DNA from: Actinomycetota bacterium
Lineage (GTDB): Bacteria > Actinomycetota > Actinomycetes > Nanopelagicales > Nanopelagicaceae
NCBI GenBank assembly: GCA_009698515.1
Contig: WLQA01000006.1
Coordinates: forward strand, 1 to 14,422
Direction: 5' to 3'
Length of the DNA: 14,422 bases
Part shown: piece after piece, positions 1 to 7,690 of the stretch
Layout: the number at the start of each line of letters is the position of its first letter
How positions within the stretch are numbered: position 1 is the stretch's first letter
Translations under genes and position numbers: made by a program
Notes under the pieces: generated by a model
Seen by the model: only the letters and a program-made list of their open reading frames with translations
Told to the model about the DNA's origin: nothing
Database searches by the model: none

Positions 1-2
1 AT

Positions 3-482
3 GGTGTTAATTTAGGTCTGCGCTCTGTTTTAGTTGGCGATCTTGGATTGCTTAAAGTATTAGGAGATGCCAAGCGCAAAGGTGATCTGCCAAAGGATTT
101 AATTTTAAAAACCTCAGTTGCCATGGTTTGTAATAACGCAGCAACTGCAGCATTGCTTGAAGATCTTGGTGCATCAACACTTAACTTAGCAACAGATTTA
201 TCACTGCAACAGATCGCAGCCATTCGTGCCCAGGTAGATATTCCAGTTGATGTTTATGTTGAAGGACCAGATGATTTTGGTGGCGCAGTTCGTCACTATG
301 AAGCACCAGATTTGGTTCGCGTAGCAGCACCAATTTACTTAAAGTTTACGATTCGCAACTCTCCTGGTTTGTATCCATCAGGTGCGCATATTCAAGGCTT
401 GGTTGAATCATCAGCTAAAGAGCGGGTGCGCAGAGCAGCAATCAGTAAGGCAATTTTAGATCGATATGGATTTAAGAAATAA
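3..482 (+). CDS. U32-peptidase-like TIM-barrel protein, 3' part (5' end outside window)
   Basis: The reading frame is open from the left edge (first full codon at base 3, beginning GVNLGLRSVLVGD), so the gene is cut by the window and 159 residues remain. Alternating beta/alpha segments such as LGASTLNLATDLSL and IPVDVYVEG look like the end of a TIM barrel. The pattern resembles U32 'peptidase' family proteins, a family that also includes non-proteolytic enzymes acting on RNA or quinone precursors. Only one cysteine is visible in this part, so the four-cysteine iron-sulfur site of some U32 members cannot be confirmed. The tail has a conserved-looking NSPGLYPSG segment and an ERVRRA helix. It ends one base before the start of the dehydrogenase gene, so it is probably the first or second gene of the same operon and may act on the same substrate. 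The family call is tentative and no substrate can be named. Confidence 0.5.
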   Translation, partial: GVNLGLRSVLVGDLGLLKVLGDAKRKGDLPKDLILKTSVAMVCNNAATAALLEDLGASTLNLATDLSLQQIAAIRAQVDIPVDVYVEGPDDFGGAVRHYEAPDLVRVAAPIYLKFTIRNSPGLYPSGAHIQGLVESSAKERVRRAAISKAILDRYGFKK

Positions 483-483
483 G

Positions 484-1173
484 ATGCCAAAACTTTTAAT
501 CTTCGGTGGAACTGGCGCACTTGGCACTGCGATTGCGCAAAAGTTTTCAGATGAAGGCTACGAAGTAATTTTCGGTGTTCGCACAATCACCGATGCAAAA
601 AATCAATTTCAGGTTCCGCTGACAACAGCTCCAGTTCCGGAAATTTTAAAGGGTGAACTATTTGATGCTGTTGTTTTTGCACAAGGTGCCAATATCAATG
701 ATTCAGTTATTACATCATCTCTAGATGATTTAAATCGGTTATTTGAAGCAAATGTCACATTTATATCGGAAAATACCAAGGCCTTAATTAGCCATAACTT
801 AATAAAGCACAAGGGCAAGATTGTTATTTTAAGTTCACTTTGGGAGCAGTTAACCCGTCAAGAGAAGATGGCATACACAGTTACTAAAGCAGCTGTTGGT
901 GGCTTAGTAAGGTCAATGGCGGTTGATCTGGGAAATGCAAAGGGCATATTGGTAAATGGTTTGCTGCCAGGAATTGTGGAAACGCCAATGTCACGTGGCT
1001 TGTTGTCGGCCAAACAAATTGAAAATATTGAGGCACAAACACCTGGTCATAAATTAACGGTGCCAACAGATGTAGCAAATGCAACATACTTATTGGGCTG
1101 TGAAGATAACACTGCAATATCTGGCCAATCATTATTTGTTGATTATGGATTCTCAATCGCTCGAGTAATTTAG
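484..1173 (+). CDS. Short-chain dehydrogenase/reductase (SDR)
   Basis: This is an NAD(P)-dependent oxidoreductase of the classical SDR fold, 229 residues and probably cytosolic. The start is set at ATG 484, one base after the previous stop, because the Rossmann strand begins at once (MPKLLIFGGTGALG); an upstream in-frame ATG at 466 would only add residues read from the neighbour's tail. Visible motifs are the nucleotide-binding glycines (residues 8-14), AQGAN at 66-70 in place of the usual NNAG, Asn90, the catalytic serine in LSSL (118-119), and Tyr131 with Lys135 in YTVTK. The segment GLLPGIVETPM near 159-169 is the usual SDR loop after the active site. It lies in a tight operon before a kinase and an enolase paralogue, so it probably oxidises or reduces a small hydroxy acid or sugar of that pathway. 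The substrate cannot be read from the sequence. Confidence 0.85.
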   Translation: MPKLLIFGGTGALGTAIAQKFSDEGYEVIFGVRTITDAKNQFQVPLTTAPVPEILKGELFDAVVFAQGANINDSVITSSLDDLNRLFEANVTFISENTKALISHNLIKHKGKIVILSSLWEQLTRQEKMAYTVTKAAVGGLVRSMAVDLGNAKGILVNGLLPGIVETPMSRGLLSAKQIENIEAQTPGHKLTVPTDVANATYLLGCEDNTAISGQSLFVDYGFSIARVI

Positions 1174-1179
1174 TTTTAA

Positions 1180-2166
1180 ATGAGCACCGAATTACTAACT
1201 GAACAAACAGTTGTTGCCTATCTAGTTGAAAAGGCAATCATTTCAGCTGCTGATACCGCAGAGGTAGAGGTATTAACTGGTGGAGTTTCAAATGTAGTTT
1301 TAGCGATTACTACTAAGGATAAAAAATTAGTTTTAAAGCAGGCACTTGCTGAATTAAAAGTTGCTGAAAAATGGGAGGCTGATCAGCGCCGGGCAATTGT
1401 TGAAGCAAATGCCATTGCGCTGTTTCATAAATTAAGCCCAGCACAGGTTCCAAATTTAGTTTTCTTAGATCCAGATCGATTTATCTTAATTTTAGATCGT
1501 GTTCCAGTAGGTAGCACAGTATGGAAAACAGATTTACTAGATGGTGTAATTAATTCAGATGTGGCAGATATATTGGGCACCACACTTGCGCATTGGCATA
1601 ACTTTGGTGAAACCAACAAAGAGGCGAGATTGCAGTTTATGGAGGATTCACTCTTTGAACAATTGCGGATTGATCCTTTTTATAGATTTGTGGCTGCAAA
1701 AAATGATTTGCTTAAGCCGGTAATTAATAAGTTAATTAAAGAGTTAGAAGGCGATAAGACAACTATCGTGCATGGGGATTTTTCACCTAAAAACATAATG
1801 GTGGGTATGGATGATCAGGTTTATATCTTGGATTTTGAGGTAACTCATGTTGGTAATCCAGTATTTGATTTAGCTTTCTTGCTGGCGCACCTGCTTTGTA
1901 AATACTTTAGAACAGATGATGCTTTGCAAGAGAAGCTACTTCGCACGTGCGCAGATCGATTCACATCAGAGTATGCAAATATCCGGCCATATGCAGATTC
2001 ACTTGCGCTGCATACTGCTTTGATTGCACTAGCCAGAGTTGAAGGTAAATCACCAGTTAATTACCTAGATCAGGCGCAACAAGATGCCTTAGTAATTCAT
2101 ACCAAAGGTATCCTAGGCAAAGGTTTAAATATCTCCGTCGAAGCATTATTTGAAAAGAGAAGTTAG
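1180..2166 (+). CDS. APH-fold small-molecule kinase (phosphotransferase family)
   Basis: This protein of 328 residues has the aminoglycoside/choline/methylthioribose-kinase fold. It has a glycine-rich loop GGVSNVV (34-40), a likely ATP-binding Lys53 in VLKQA, the catalytic-loop motif HGDFSPKN (198-205, with Asp200 and Asn205) and the metal-binding DFE (218-220). The late motif RVEGKSPVNYL (286-296) resembles one I associate with kinases of metabolites. The gene starts 6 bases after the SDR stop and its TAG shares its last base with the GTG start of the enolase paralogue. This points to co-translation and to a kinase that makes the phosphorylated substrate for its neighbour. Such genes are often labelled antibiotic resistance, but the setting argues for catabolism. 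No clear Shine-Dalgarno site precedes the ATG. The fold is well supported; the substrate is unknown. Confidence 0.8.
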   Translation: MSTELLTEQTVVAYLVEKAIISAADTAEVEVLTGGVSNVVLAITTKDKKLVLKQALAELKVAEKWEADQRRAIVEANAIALFHKLSPAQVPNLVFLDPDRFILILDRVPVGSTVWKTDLLDGVINSDVADILGTTLAHWHNFGETNKEARLQFMEDSLFEQLRIDPFYRFVAAKNDLLKPVINKLIKELEGDKTTIVHGDFSPKNIMVGMDDQVYILDFEVTHVGNPVFDLAFLLAHLLCKYFRTDDALQEKLLRTCADRFTSEYANIRPYADSLALHTALIALARVEGKSPVNYLDQAQQDALVIHTKGILGKGLNISVEALFEKRS

Positions 2167-3437
2167 TGAAGATTGAAAAGGTAGTTGGCTACCAAGTTCT
2201 AGATTCCAGAGGCCGGCCAACAGTTGCTGCTGCAATTACTTTGGCAGATGGCACAACTCATACAGCGCGAGTTCCATCAGGTGCATCAACTGGAAAACAT
2301 GAAGCCAAAGAGTTGCGTGATGAGAACTCACCTACCGCCAATAAGTTCTATGGTGGTAAATCTGTAAATCAAGCGGTTACAAATATTAATAATCTAATTG
2401 CACCTACCTTGCTTGATAAACAAATTTCCCTGCCAGATGTTGATACCCAATTAGTAGATCTTGATCCAACACAAGATCACTCAAAGCTGGGCGCTAATGC
2501 AACTCTTGCGGTCTCACTTGCGGCGGCAATTGCTGATGCACATTCGCAAAATAAATCTTTAGTTCGCTTCTTCAATGGTGATGGTGATTTAGAGATTCCA
2601 ATGCCAATGGTAAATATTCTCTCTGGTGGCGCCCACGCAGGTCGCACCCTAGATATTCAAGATGTGTTGGTTGTGCCAAATGGCGCTATCTCATTTACGG
2701 AATCACTTTCTTGGATTGTTGCGATTCGCGAAGCTGCGGCAAAGCTAGGCGCAGCCGATGGCAAAGTAACTCATCTAATTGCAGATGAGGGGGGTCTAGG
2801 AATTGCATTTGATTCTATTAATGCAGCATGTGAGTTTGTTGTTAAAGTAATTAAATCAGTTGGACTAAATCCTGGTTCTGATGTTTCCATCGCATTAGAT
2901 ATAGCTTCTACACAATTCTTTGATGGCGCAAAGTACAACTTAAATACTGAAGGTAAATCACTAACCTCTACTGAGTTTGTGCAGTACATAAATACCCTGG
3001 TAAGTAATCAGCCAATTGTTTCCATAGAGGATCCATTTGCAGAAGATGATTGGTCTGCCTGGCAACAATTTATGGAGGTAGCTCCAAGCAAATTACAGGT
3101 ACTAGGTGATGATTTATTAACCACAAATCTAAATCGATTAAATAAAGCAATCGCAGAAAACAGCGCAAATGCGATTTTAATTAAGGCTAATCAAAATGGT
3201 TTAGTGACCTCGACCTTAAATGTTTTAAAACAAGCACGTGCTAATAACTTTAATACGGTGGTTTCTGCTCGTTCTGGTGAAACAGAAGATTCATGGCTTG
3301 CCGATTTAGCAACGGGTTGGCGGGCTGGACAAATAAAGGTTGGTTCAACTCATGGTTCAGAGCGCACTGCAAAGTGGAACAGATTATTAGAGCTTGAAGC
3401 TACTGAAGAAAGTACCTTCGCAAATCCCTTTAATTAA
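2166..3437 (+). CDS. Enolase paralogue with altered active site
   Basis: The 423 residues cover full-length enolase. Conserved blocks are SRGRPTV (14-20), the mobile loop VPSGASTG (36-43), LGANATLAVSLA (108-119), GGAHAG (154-159), ADEGG (206-210), SIEDP (286-290), LGDD (313-316), IKANQNG (339-345) and RSGETED (369-375). Metal ligands match Asp245, Glu288 and Asp315; the catalytic base Lys340, Lys391, Glu208 and His157 are present; Arg369 and Ser370, which bind phosphate in enolase, are kept. Two catalytic positions differ: the Glu168 of yeast enolase is Asp166, and the His373 of the SHRSGETED motif is Ala368. The signature NQIGT is also NQNGL. I therefore doubt it is the glycolytic enzyme and expect a related phospho-hydroxyacid dehydratase. 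The GTG start overlaps the kinase stop by one base. Its own stop is one base from the stop of the convergent dehydratase gene. Confidence 0.85.
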   Translation: MKIEKVVGYQVLDSRGRPTVAAAITLADGTTHTARVPSGASTGKHEAKELRDENSPTANKFYGGKSVNQAVTNINNLIAPTLLDKQISLPDVDTQLVDLDPTQDHSKLGANATLAVSLAAAIADAHSQNKSLVRFFNGDGDLEIPMPMVNILSGGAHAGRTLDIQDVLVVPNGAISFTESLSWIVAIREAAAKLGAADGKVTHLIADEGGLGIAFDSINAACEFVVKVIKSVGLNPGSDVSIALDIASTQFFDGAKYNLNTEGKSLTSTEFVQYINTLVSNQPIVSIEDPFAEDDWSAWQQFMEVAPSKLQVLGDDLLTTNLNRLNKAIAENSANAILIKANQNGLVTSTLNVLKQARANNFNTVVSARSGETEDSWLADLATGWRAGQIKVGSTHGSERTAKWNRLLELEATEESTFANPFN

Positions 3438-3438
3438 T

Positions 3439-5166
3439 TTAGTGTGAGTGGCGTGGCACGTAATCGCCACTGCTACCAACTAGGAAATCAAGATCTGCAC
3501 CAAGGTGTGCTTGTTGCACATGCTCGACATACATCTTGCTCCAACCACGCTTTGCCTTAGGTTCAGGTGCCACCCAAGCAGCTTTGCGCTTTGCTAATTC
3601 ATCTTCTGAAACCAAAAGATTTAATTTACGATTTGGTACATCAAGTTCAATCTCATCGCCACTTTGTACAAATGCAAGTGGTCCACCAGCAGTTGATTCT
3701 GGTGAAACATGTAATACAACTGTTCCGTATGCAGTTCCGCTCATGCGCGCATCTGAGATACGGACCATGTCGGTAATTCCTTGATCCAACATTTTCTTTG
3801 GCATTGGCATATTGCCAACCTCTGGAAATCCTGGATAACCCTTCGGCCCTGAGTTTCTTAAAACCAAAATAGTTTCAGGAGTAACTGGAAGATTTGGATC
3901 ATCTGCCACATTTAAGTACTCCTCGATTTCATCAAATACTAAAGCTTTTCCTTTGTGAGTTAATAGATGAGGAGAGGCTGCAGAAACTTTAATAATTGCG
4001 CCATTTGGTGCAAGTGAGCCACGTACAACTGCAATGCCAGCACCAGCTGCTTGGAATGGTTTGGCAGCAGGAGTAATTACCTCTTTATTCCAATTCTCCG
4101 CGCCTTCAATATTTTCCTTAACAGATTTACCGGTAACTGTGATGTGATCGGTGTGAATTAACTTTGAAATCTCCTGCATAACAGTTGGCACGCCACCTGC
4201 ATCAAAGAAATCCTCCATTAAGAATTTTCCAGATGGCATCATGTTTGAAATAACTGGAATATCTCGTGCTAATTTATCGAAATCATCAAGATCAAGTGGC
4301 ACACCTACACGTCCGGCAATAGCAAGTAAGTGAACAACCGCATTTGTTGATCCACCAATCGCTGCCAAAATCTTGATCGCATTTTCAAATGATTTACGGT
4401 TTAACACCTTTGATGGACGAAGATCCTCCTCCACCATTTCAACAATGCGACGACCTGATAAATGCGCGAGCGCAAACTTTCGGGAATCAACCGCTGGAAT
4501 TGCAGCAGCTCCTGGTAATTGCATACCAAGTGCTTCCATTACACATGCCATAGTTGATGCAGTTCCCATTGTGTTACATGATCCTTGGCTACGTGCTGAG
4601 CAAGATTCCATCGCCATAAACTCTTCAAAGGTAATTTTTCCACTGCGAACTTGTTCGCTGTACTTCCAAACCAAAGTTCCTGATCCAACCGCTTCACCAT
4701 GGTAGCGACCATTAAGCATTGGACCACCGGTAATCATGATTGCCGGAAGATCAACACTTGCTGCACCCATTAATAATCCAGGTGGTGTTTTATCGCAGTT
4801 ACCAAGAAGCACAACACCATCTAGTGGGTGAGAACGAATTAACTCCTCTACCTCCATTGCAAGCATGTTGCGATAAAGCATGGTGGTTGGACGTTGTAAT
4901 GATTCACTTAAAGACATTGCTGGAAACTCAAGTGGAAAACCGCCAGCTTCCCAAACTCCGCGCTTTACCGCCTCGGCCACATCATTTAATGAGCCGTTGC
5001 ATGGATTTAATTCAGACCAAGTATTGGCAATACCAATTACTGGGCGACCATCAAAAACATCTGGGGCATAACCTTGATTACGTAAGCGTTCGCGGTGGAT
5101 GTAACCGCCCTTATCCTTTAAACCAAACCAATATTGACTGCGACGATCAAACTTTTCTTCGCTCAA
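3439..5166 (-). CDS. Sugar-acid dehydratase, IlvD/Edd family (pentonate dehydratase type)
   Basis: This iron-sulfur dehydratase of 575 residues removes water from a sugar acid to give a 2-keto-3-deoxy acid. From memory it resembles Rhizobium L-arabinonate dehydratase much more than branched-chain IlvD, sharing blocks such as the FDGRPVIGI start and LPSG-type loops. Cys56 (NPCNG), Cys124 (GNCDK) and Cys197 (GSCNTMG) match the [2Fe-2S] ligands, and Ser476 (RMSGTAYG) matches the catalytic serine. AAIGGSTNAV is the usual family motif. The TTG start is chosen because CAGGAG (5173-5178) lies 6 bases upstream, one of the few good ribosome sites here. It is divergent from the FAH-family gene and near a 2,5-dioxovalerate dehydrogenase-like gene, which points to pentose oxidation. 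D-xylonate, L-arabinonate and D-arabinonate cannot be told apart by eye. Biosynthetic dihydroxyacid dehydratase is the less likely alternative. Confidence 0.88.
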   Translation of the reverse strand: MSEEKFDRRSQYWFGLKDKGGYIHRERLRNQGYAPDVFDGRPVIGIANTWSELNPCNGSLNDVAEAVKRGVWEAGGFPLEFPAMSLSESLQRPTTMLYRNMLAMEVEELIRSHPLDGVVLLGNCDKTPPGLLMGAASVDLPAIMITGGPMLNGRYHGEAVGSGTLVWKYSEQVRSGKITFEEFMAMESCSARSQGSCNTMGTASTMACVMEALGMQLPGAAAIPAVDSRKFALAHLSGRRIVEMVEEDLRPSKVLNRKSFENAIKILAAIGGSTNAVVHLLAIAGRVGVPLDLDDFDKLARDIPVISNMMPSGKFLMEDFFDAGGVPTVMQEISKLIHTDHITVTGKSVKENIEGAENWNKEVITPAAKPFQAAGAGIAVVRGSLAPNGAIIKVSAASPHLLTHKGKALVFDEIEEYLNVADDPNLPVTPETILVLRNSGPKGYPGFPEVGNMPMPKKMLDQGITDMVRISDARMSGTAYGTVVLHVSPESTAGGPLAFVQSGDEIELDVPNRKLNLLVSEDELAKRKAAWVAPEPKAKRGWSKMYVEHVQQAHLGADLDFLVGSSGDYVPRHSH

Positions 5167-5285
5167 GATACGCTCCTGCGGGTTATGTTAAGGTTTTCAT
5201 ATTCTAGTTCAATAACCCCAGGTAATCTAAATCTGGTCAATTACTGAGATGACGAGAGATTCTTAAGAGAAAATAAGGAGTTCAA
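5167..5285. promoter_or_regulatory. Divergent control region of the dehydratase and FAH-family genes
   Basis: These 119 bases are the longest non-coding stretch in the window and serve two divergent genes. On the minus strand TTGAAC (5207-5212) and TAACAT (5185-5190) are 16 bases apart and could be the -35 and -10 of the dehydratase promoter; TTGACC (minus strand of 5235-5240) is a better -35 but lacks a good partner. The segment 5239-5248 is AATTACTGAG, found again before the aldehyde dehydrogenase gene. TCTTAAGA (5261-5268) is a perfect 8-base palindrome. The promoter assignments are weak; the shared 10-mer is the most notable element. Confidence 0.45.
5275..5280 (+). promoter_or_regulatory. 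Strong ribosome binding site of the FAH-family gene
   Basis: AAGGAG lies 5 bases before ATG 5286 and fixes that start. It is the best Shine-Dalgarno site in the window, where most genes have none that I can recognise. Confidence 0.8.
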
Positions 5286-6149
5286 ATGAAGATCGCACGA
5301 CTAGGCGCACTGCACAAAGAGAAGCCAGCGGTAGTAGTTAGTGATACCGAGGCGGTCTTTGTAGATGATCTAATCAGCGATTGGAATCGCACTGAGTTAG
5401 AAAATGGCGGATTAGAAAAGGTTGCTAAAGCAGATTTAGCTAGCCGGCCAAAGGTAAAACTTTCAGATTTTAGATTTGGCTCCCCGGTTGCTCGTCCAAC
5501 TAAGGTTATTTGTGTTGGCTTAAATTATGCAAAGCATGCAAAAGAGACTGGTATGGCAGCTCCCGCAGAACCTGTAATTTTTATGAAGGCACCAGATACT
5601 GTAATTGGTGGCAACGATGAGATTATTGTTCCGCCTAACTCTCAAAAGACCGATTACGAGGTTGAGCTTTGTGTCGTAATTAAAAAAGATGCTCTGTATT
5701 TAAAATCTCCAGCAGATGCAGCAGATTACATTTTGGGTTACACAATTTCGCAAGATGTTTCAGAGCGCCACTGGCAGGTAGAGCGAAGCGGGCAATGGGT
5801 AAAGGGGAAATCTTTTCCATCCTTTAATCCAATGGGTCCTTGGATTGTTACTGGCGATGAACTTGCGGCAAATGGATTAAATCCAAGCAACTTACAACTT
5901 TCCTGCACCATCGATGGTGAGGTTCGTCAGAACTCAAATACCAATGATTTAATCTTTGGAATCAATCATTGCGTTTGGTACATAACTCAATTTATGGAGT
6001 TAAAGGCTGGTGATGTTATTAATACTGGAACACCTGAAGGTGTTGGTATGGGATTTAAACCAGAGAAATTCTTAAAGGGTGGCGAGAAGATTGTTACAAC
6101 TATTGAAGGAATTGGCACAATCCATAACTCAGTTGTTAATTACAAGTAA
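5286..6149 (+). CDS. Fumarylacetoacetate-hydrolase-family protein, probable 2-keto-3-deoxy acid dehydratase or hydrolase
   Basis: This protein of 287 residues has a small N-terminal domain followed by the FAH catalytic fold. The metal site is visible as Glu125 and Glu127 in DYEVEL and Asp157 in SQDVSER. Other family marks are VGLNYAKHA (77-85), EPVIFMKAP (95-103), KGKSF (173-177) and NTGTPEGVGMG (246-256). Family members include 2-keto-3-deoxy-pentonate dehydratases and 2,4-diketo-3-deoxy-sugar-acid hydrolases. The divergent sugar-acid dehydratase and the 2,5-dioxovalerate dehydrogenase-like enzyme next door favour the first role, making 2,5-dioxopentanoate. However, the length and motifs also suit a diketo-acid hydrolase, which would need a partner dehydrogenase. 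AAGGAG 5 bases upstream supports the ATG. The stop lies 11 bases from that of the convergent aldehyde dehydrogenase gene. The family is sure; the exact reaction is inference. Confidence 0.85.
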   Translation: MKIARLGALHKEKPAVVVSDTEAVFVDDLISDWNRTELENGGLEKVAKADLASRPKVKLSDFRFGSPVARPTKVICVGLNYAKHAKETGMAAPAEPVIFMKAPDTVIGGNDEIIVPPNSQKTDYEVELCVVIKKDALYLKSPADAADYILGYTISQDVSERHWQVERSGQWVKGKSFPSFNPMGPWIVTGDELAANGLNPSNLQLSCTIDGEVRQNSNTNDLIFGINHCVWYITQFMELKAGDVINTGTPEGVGMGFKPEKFLKGGEKIVTTIEGIGTIHNSVVNYK

Positions 6150-6160
6150 TTAACTAAGAG

Positions 6161-7684
6161 CTAGATCGCTTTAGTACTTCTTTCACCATTTATTACCCGC
6201 TCAACTCCATAAGGATTACCATTTTGTAATTGGGCTGGTAATTGGTTATCTGGAAAGTTTTGATAAACAACTGGGCGCACAAAACGATAAATTGAATCTA
6301 AACCAACAGAGGTTGTGTGGGTGGAAGATGCTGGCCATTGCCCGCCATGATTTTGCGCAGCGGTTACAGATACTGCAGTTGGGAAACCATTCCAAATTAC
6401 TCGGCCAGCTAATTGTGTTAATTGGTTTACTAAATCACTTACATTCTCGGATGCTCCGGCATGAAGTGCTGCCGTTAGTTGGCCTTCCATAGCCTTTGCC
6501 ACAGTTAGATATTGATCAAATGGGGCGCGAATTATTACCGATGTTGGACCAAAGTGTTCTTCTAGTAAATCATTATGGTTTTTCACATCTGCCCAATCAA
6601 CTACAAAGATAGTTGGGGTTACGCCAAATCCATCTGCATTATTTGTTCCAGAAATTACAGTAAGGCCGGAGGATTTACTTAATTTGCTGGTGGAATCAGT
6701 AAATCTTGTCGCAATACCCTTATTTAATAATGGGCCTACTTTTTGCGCAGCTACATACTCTTTTACTTGCGCAATAAATTTATCACCACTGCTATCGGCT
6801 GGCACAATAAGGATTCCGGGCTTTGTGCAAAATTGTCCACTGCCAAGTAATGCCGAATCCATTGCAGCTTTTGCTAAATCATCCGCCTTTTCTGCAAGTG
6901 CGGTTGGTGTGAAGAAAACTGGATTTAATGAACCCATCTCTGCATAAACTGGAATTGGCACTTCGCGCTCTTGGGATAATTTAATTAATAATTTTCCAAC
7001 CAGACCAGATCCAGTAAAACCAATTGCAGTTACCTCTGGTGCCTTAGCTAGCCAATGAGTGATCTGCGGGTTGGTTCCTTGCACAATTGCAAATAACTCT
7101 TTAGGTAAGCCTTGCGCAGTGATTGCAGCGATAACTGCTTCATAAACTATTTGTGAAGTATTTGGATGAGATGGATGTGCTTTAACAACTACTGGACAAC
7201 CTGCTGCTAATGCCGATGCAGTGTCACCTCCGGCAACAGAAAAAGCTAGTGGGAAATTACTTGCAGCAAAGACTGCAACAACGCCCAATGGTTGTTGAGT
7301 TTTACGAAGATCAGGACGAGCAACTGGTTGAAAATCAGGATCTGCTAAATCAATTATTGGCAGTAAATGTCCACCCTTTTTAACAAGTGCTGCAAATGCG
7401 CGAATTTGAATGACGGTGCGCATAACCTCACCAGTAAGACGTGCCATCGGTAGCGCTGTTTCTTGATGAGCTGTTTCAGCCAACTTCTCTTTTTGCGCTT
7501 CAATTGAATCTGCAATTGCATTTAACAACGCCGCTCGTTTGCTTGGATCAGTTGCCGCAAGTTTGGCTTTAGCACTATCGGCAGCCTGGATTGCATTGTT
7601 TACTTGGGATTGATCCCACTCGGTAATTTCAGAACCAAATGCTTGACCAGTTGCAGGATTTTGGGCGGTAAATGTTTTGCTCAT
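6161..7684 (-). CDS. 2,5-dioxovalerate (alpha-ketoglutarate semialdehyde) dehydrogenase-like aldehyde dehydrogenase
   Basis: This NAD(P)-dependent enzyme oxidises an aldehyde to an acid, most likely 2,5-dioxopentanoate to 2-oxoglutarate. From ATG 7684 it has 507 residues. The active-site Cys lies in GSGQFCTKPG (residue 286), the general base Glu in AEMGSLNP (249), the oxyanion Asn in ASNFPLAF (143), the cofactor Lys in VVVKAHPSHPNT (168) and the nucleotide loop in GFTGSG (222-227). The AEMGS and SHPNTS variants and the ending FPDNQLP are typical of the KGSADH branch that serves pentose and hexarate oxidation. A TTG at 7690 would add two residues, but it abuts the likely -10 element TATTAT (7691-7696), which stands exactly 6 bases from ATG 7684. 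A leaderless message from 7684 is the best fit. It lies tail to tail with the FAH-family gene. Confidence 0.87.
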   Translation of the reverse strand: MSKTFTAQNPATGQAFGSEITEWDQSQVNNAIQAADSAKAKLAATDPSKRAALLNAIADSIEAQKEKLAETAHQETALPMARLTGEVMRTVIQIRAFAALVKKGGHLLPIIDLADPDFQPVARPDLRKTQQPLGVVAVFAASNFPLAFSVAGGDTASALAAGCPVVVKAHPSHPNTSQIVYEAVIAAITAQGLPKELFAIVQGTNPQITHWLAKAPEVTAIGFTGSGLVGKLLIKLSQEREVPIPVYAEMGSLNPVFFTPTALAEKADDLAKAAMDSALLGSGQFCTKPGILIVPADSSGDKFIAQVKEYVAAQKVGPLLNKGIATRFTDSTSKLSKSSGLTVISGTNNADGFGVTPTIFVVDWADVKNHNDLLEEHFGPTSVIIRAPFDQYLTVAKAMEGQLTAALHAGASENVSDLVNQLTQLAGRVIWNGFPTAVSVTAAQNHGGQWPASSTHTTSVGLDSIYRFVRPVVYQNFPDNQLPAQLQNGNPYGVERVINGERSTKAI

Positions 7685-7690
7685 TTGCAA

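Noticed and set aside
884..1237. A 117-codon open frame on the minus strand
   Set aside because: It is antisense to the SDR catalytic region, which is clearly coding on the plus strand.
1180..2166. Reading the APH-fold kinase as an antibiotic-resistance gene
   Set aside because: It sits in a catabolic operon overlapping an enolase paralogue, with no mobile element nearby.
4373..4705. A 110-codon open frame on the plus strand
   Set aside because: It is also antisense to the dehydratase and shows no family motif or start signal.
3439..5166. Reading the dehydratase as biosynthetic IlvD for branched-chain amino acids
   Set aside because: Sequence blocks match sugar-acid dehydratases better, and the neighbours are FAH and KGSADH-type genes, not ilv genes.
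4740..5207. A 155-codon open frame on the plus strand
   Set aside because: It is antisense to the sugar-acid dehydratase, whose whole frame carries family motifs. The plus-strand product is rich in Gln, His and Leu with no recognisable domain.
5261..5268. Palindrome TCTTAAGA before the FAH gene as an operator
   Set aside because: An 8-base AT-rich palindrome is easily found by chance and does not recur in the other control region.
6150..6160. Terminator between the FAH and aldehyde dehydrogenase genes
   Set aside because: Eleven bases cannot hold a stem, and no hairpin with a T tract is seen around it.
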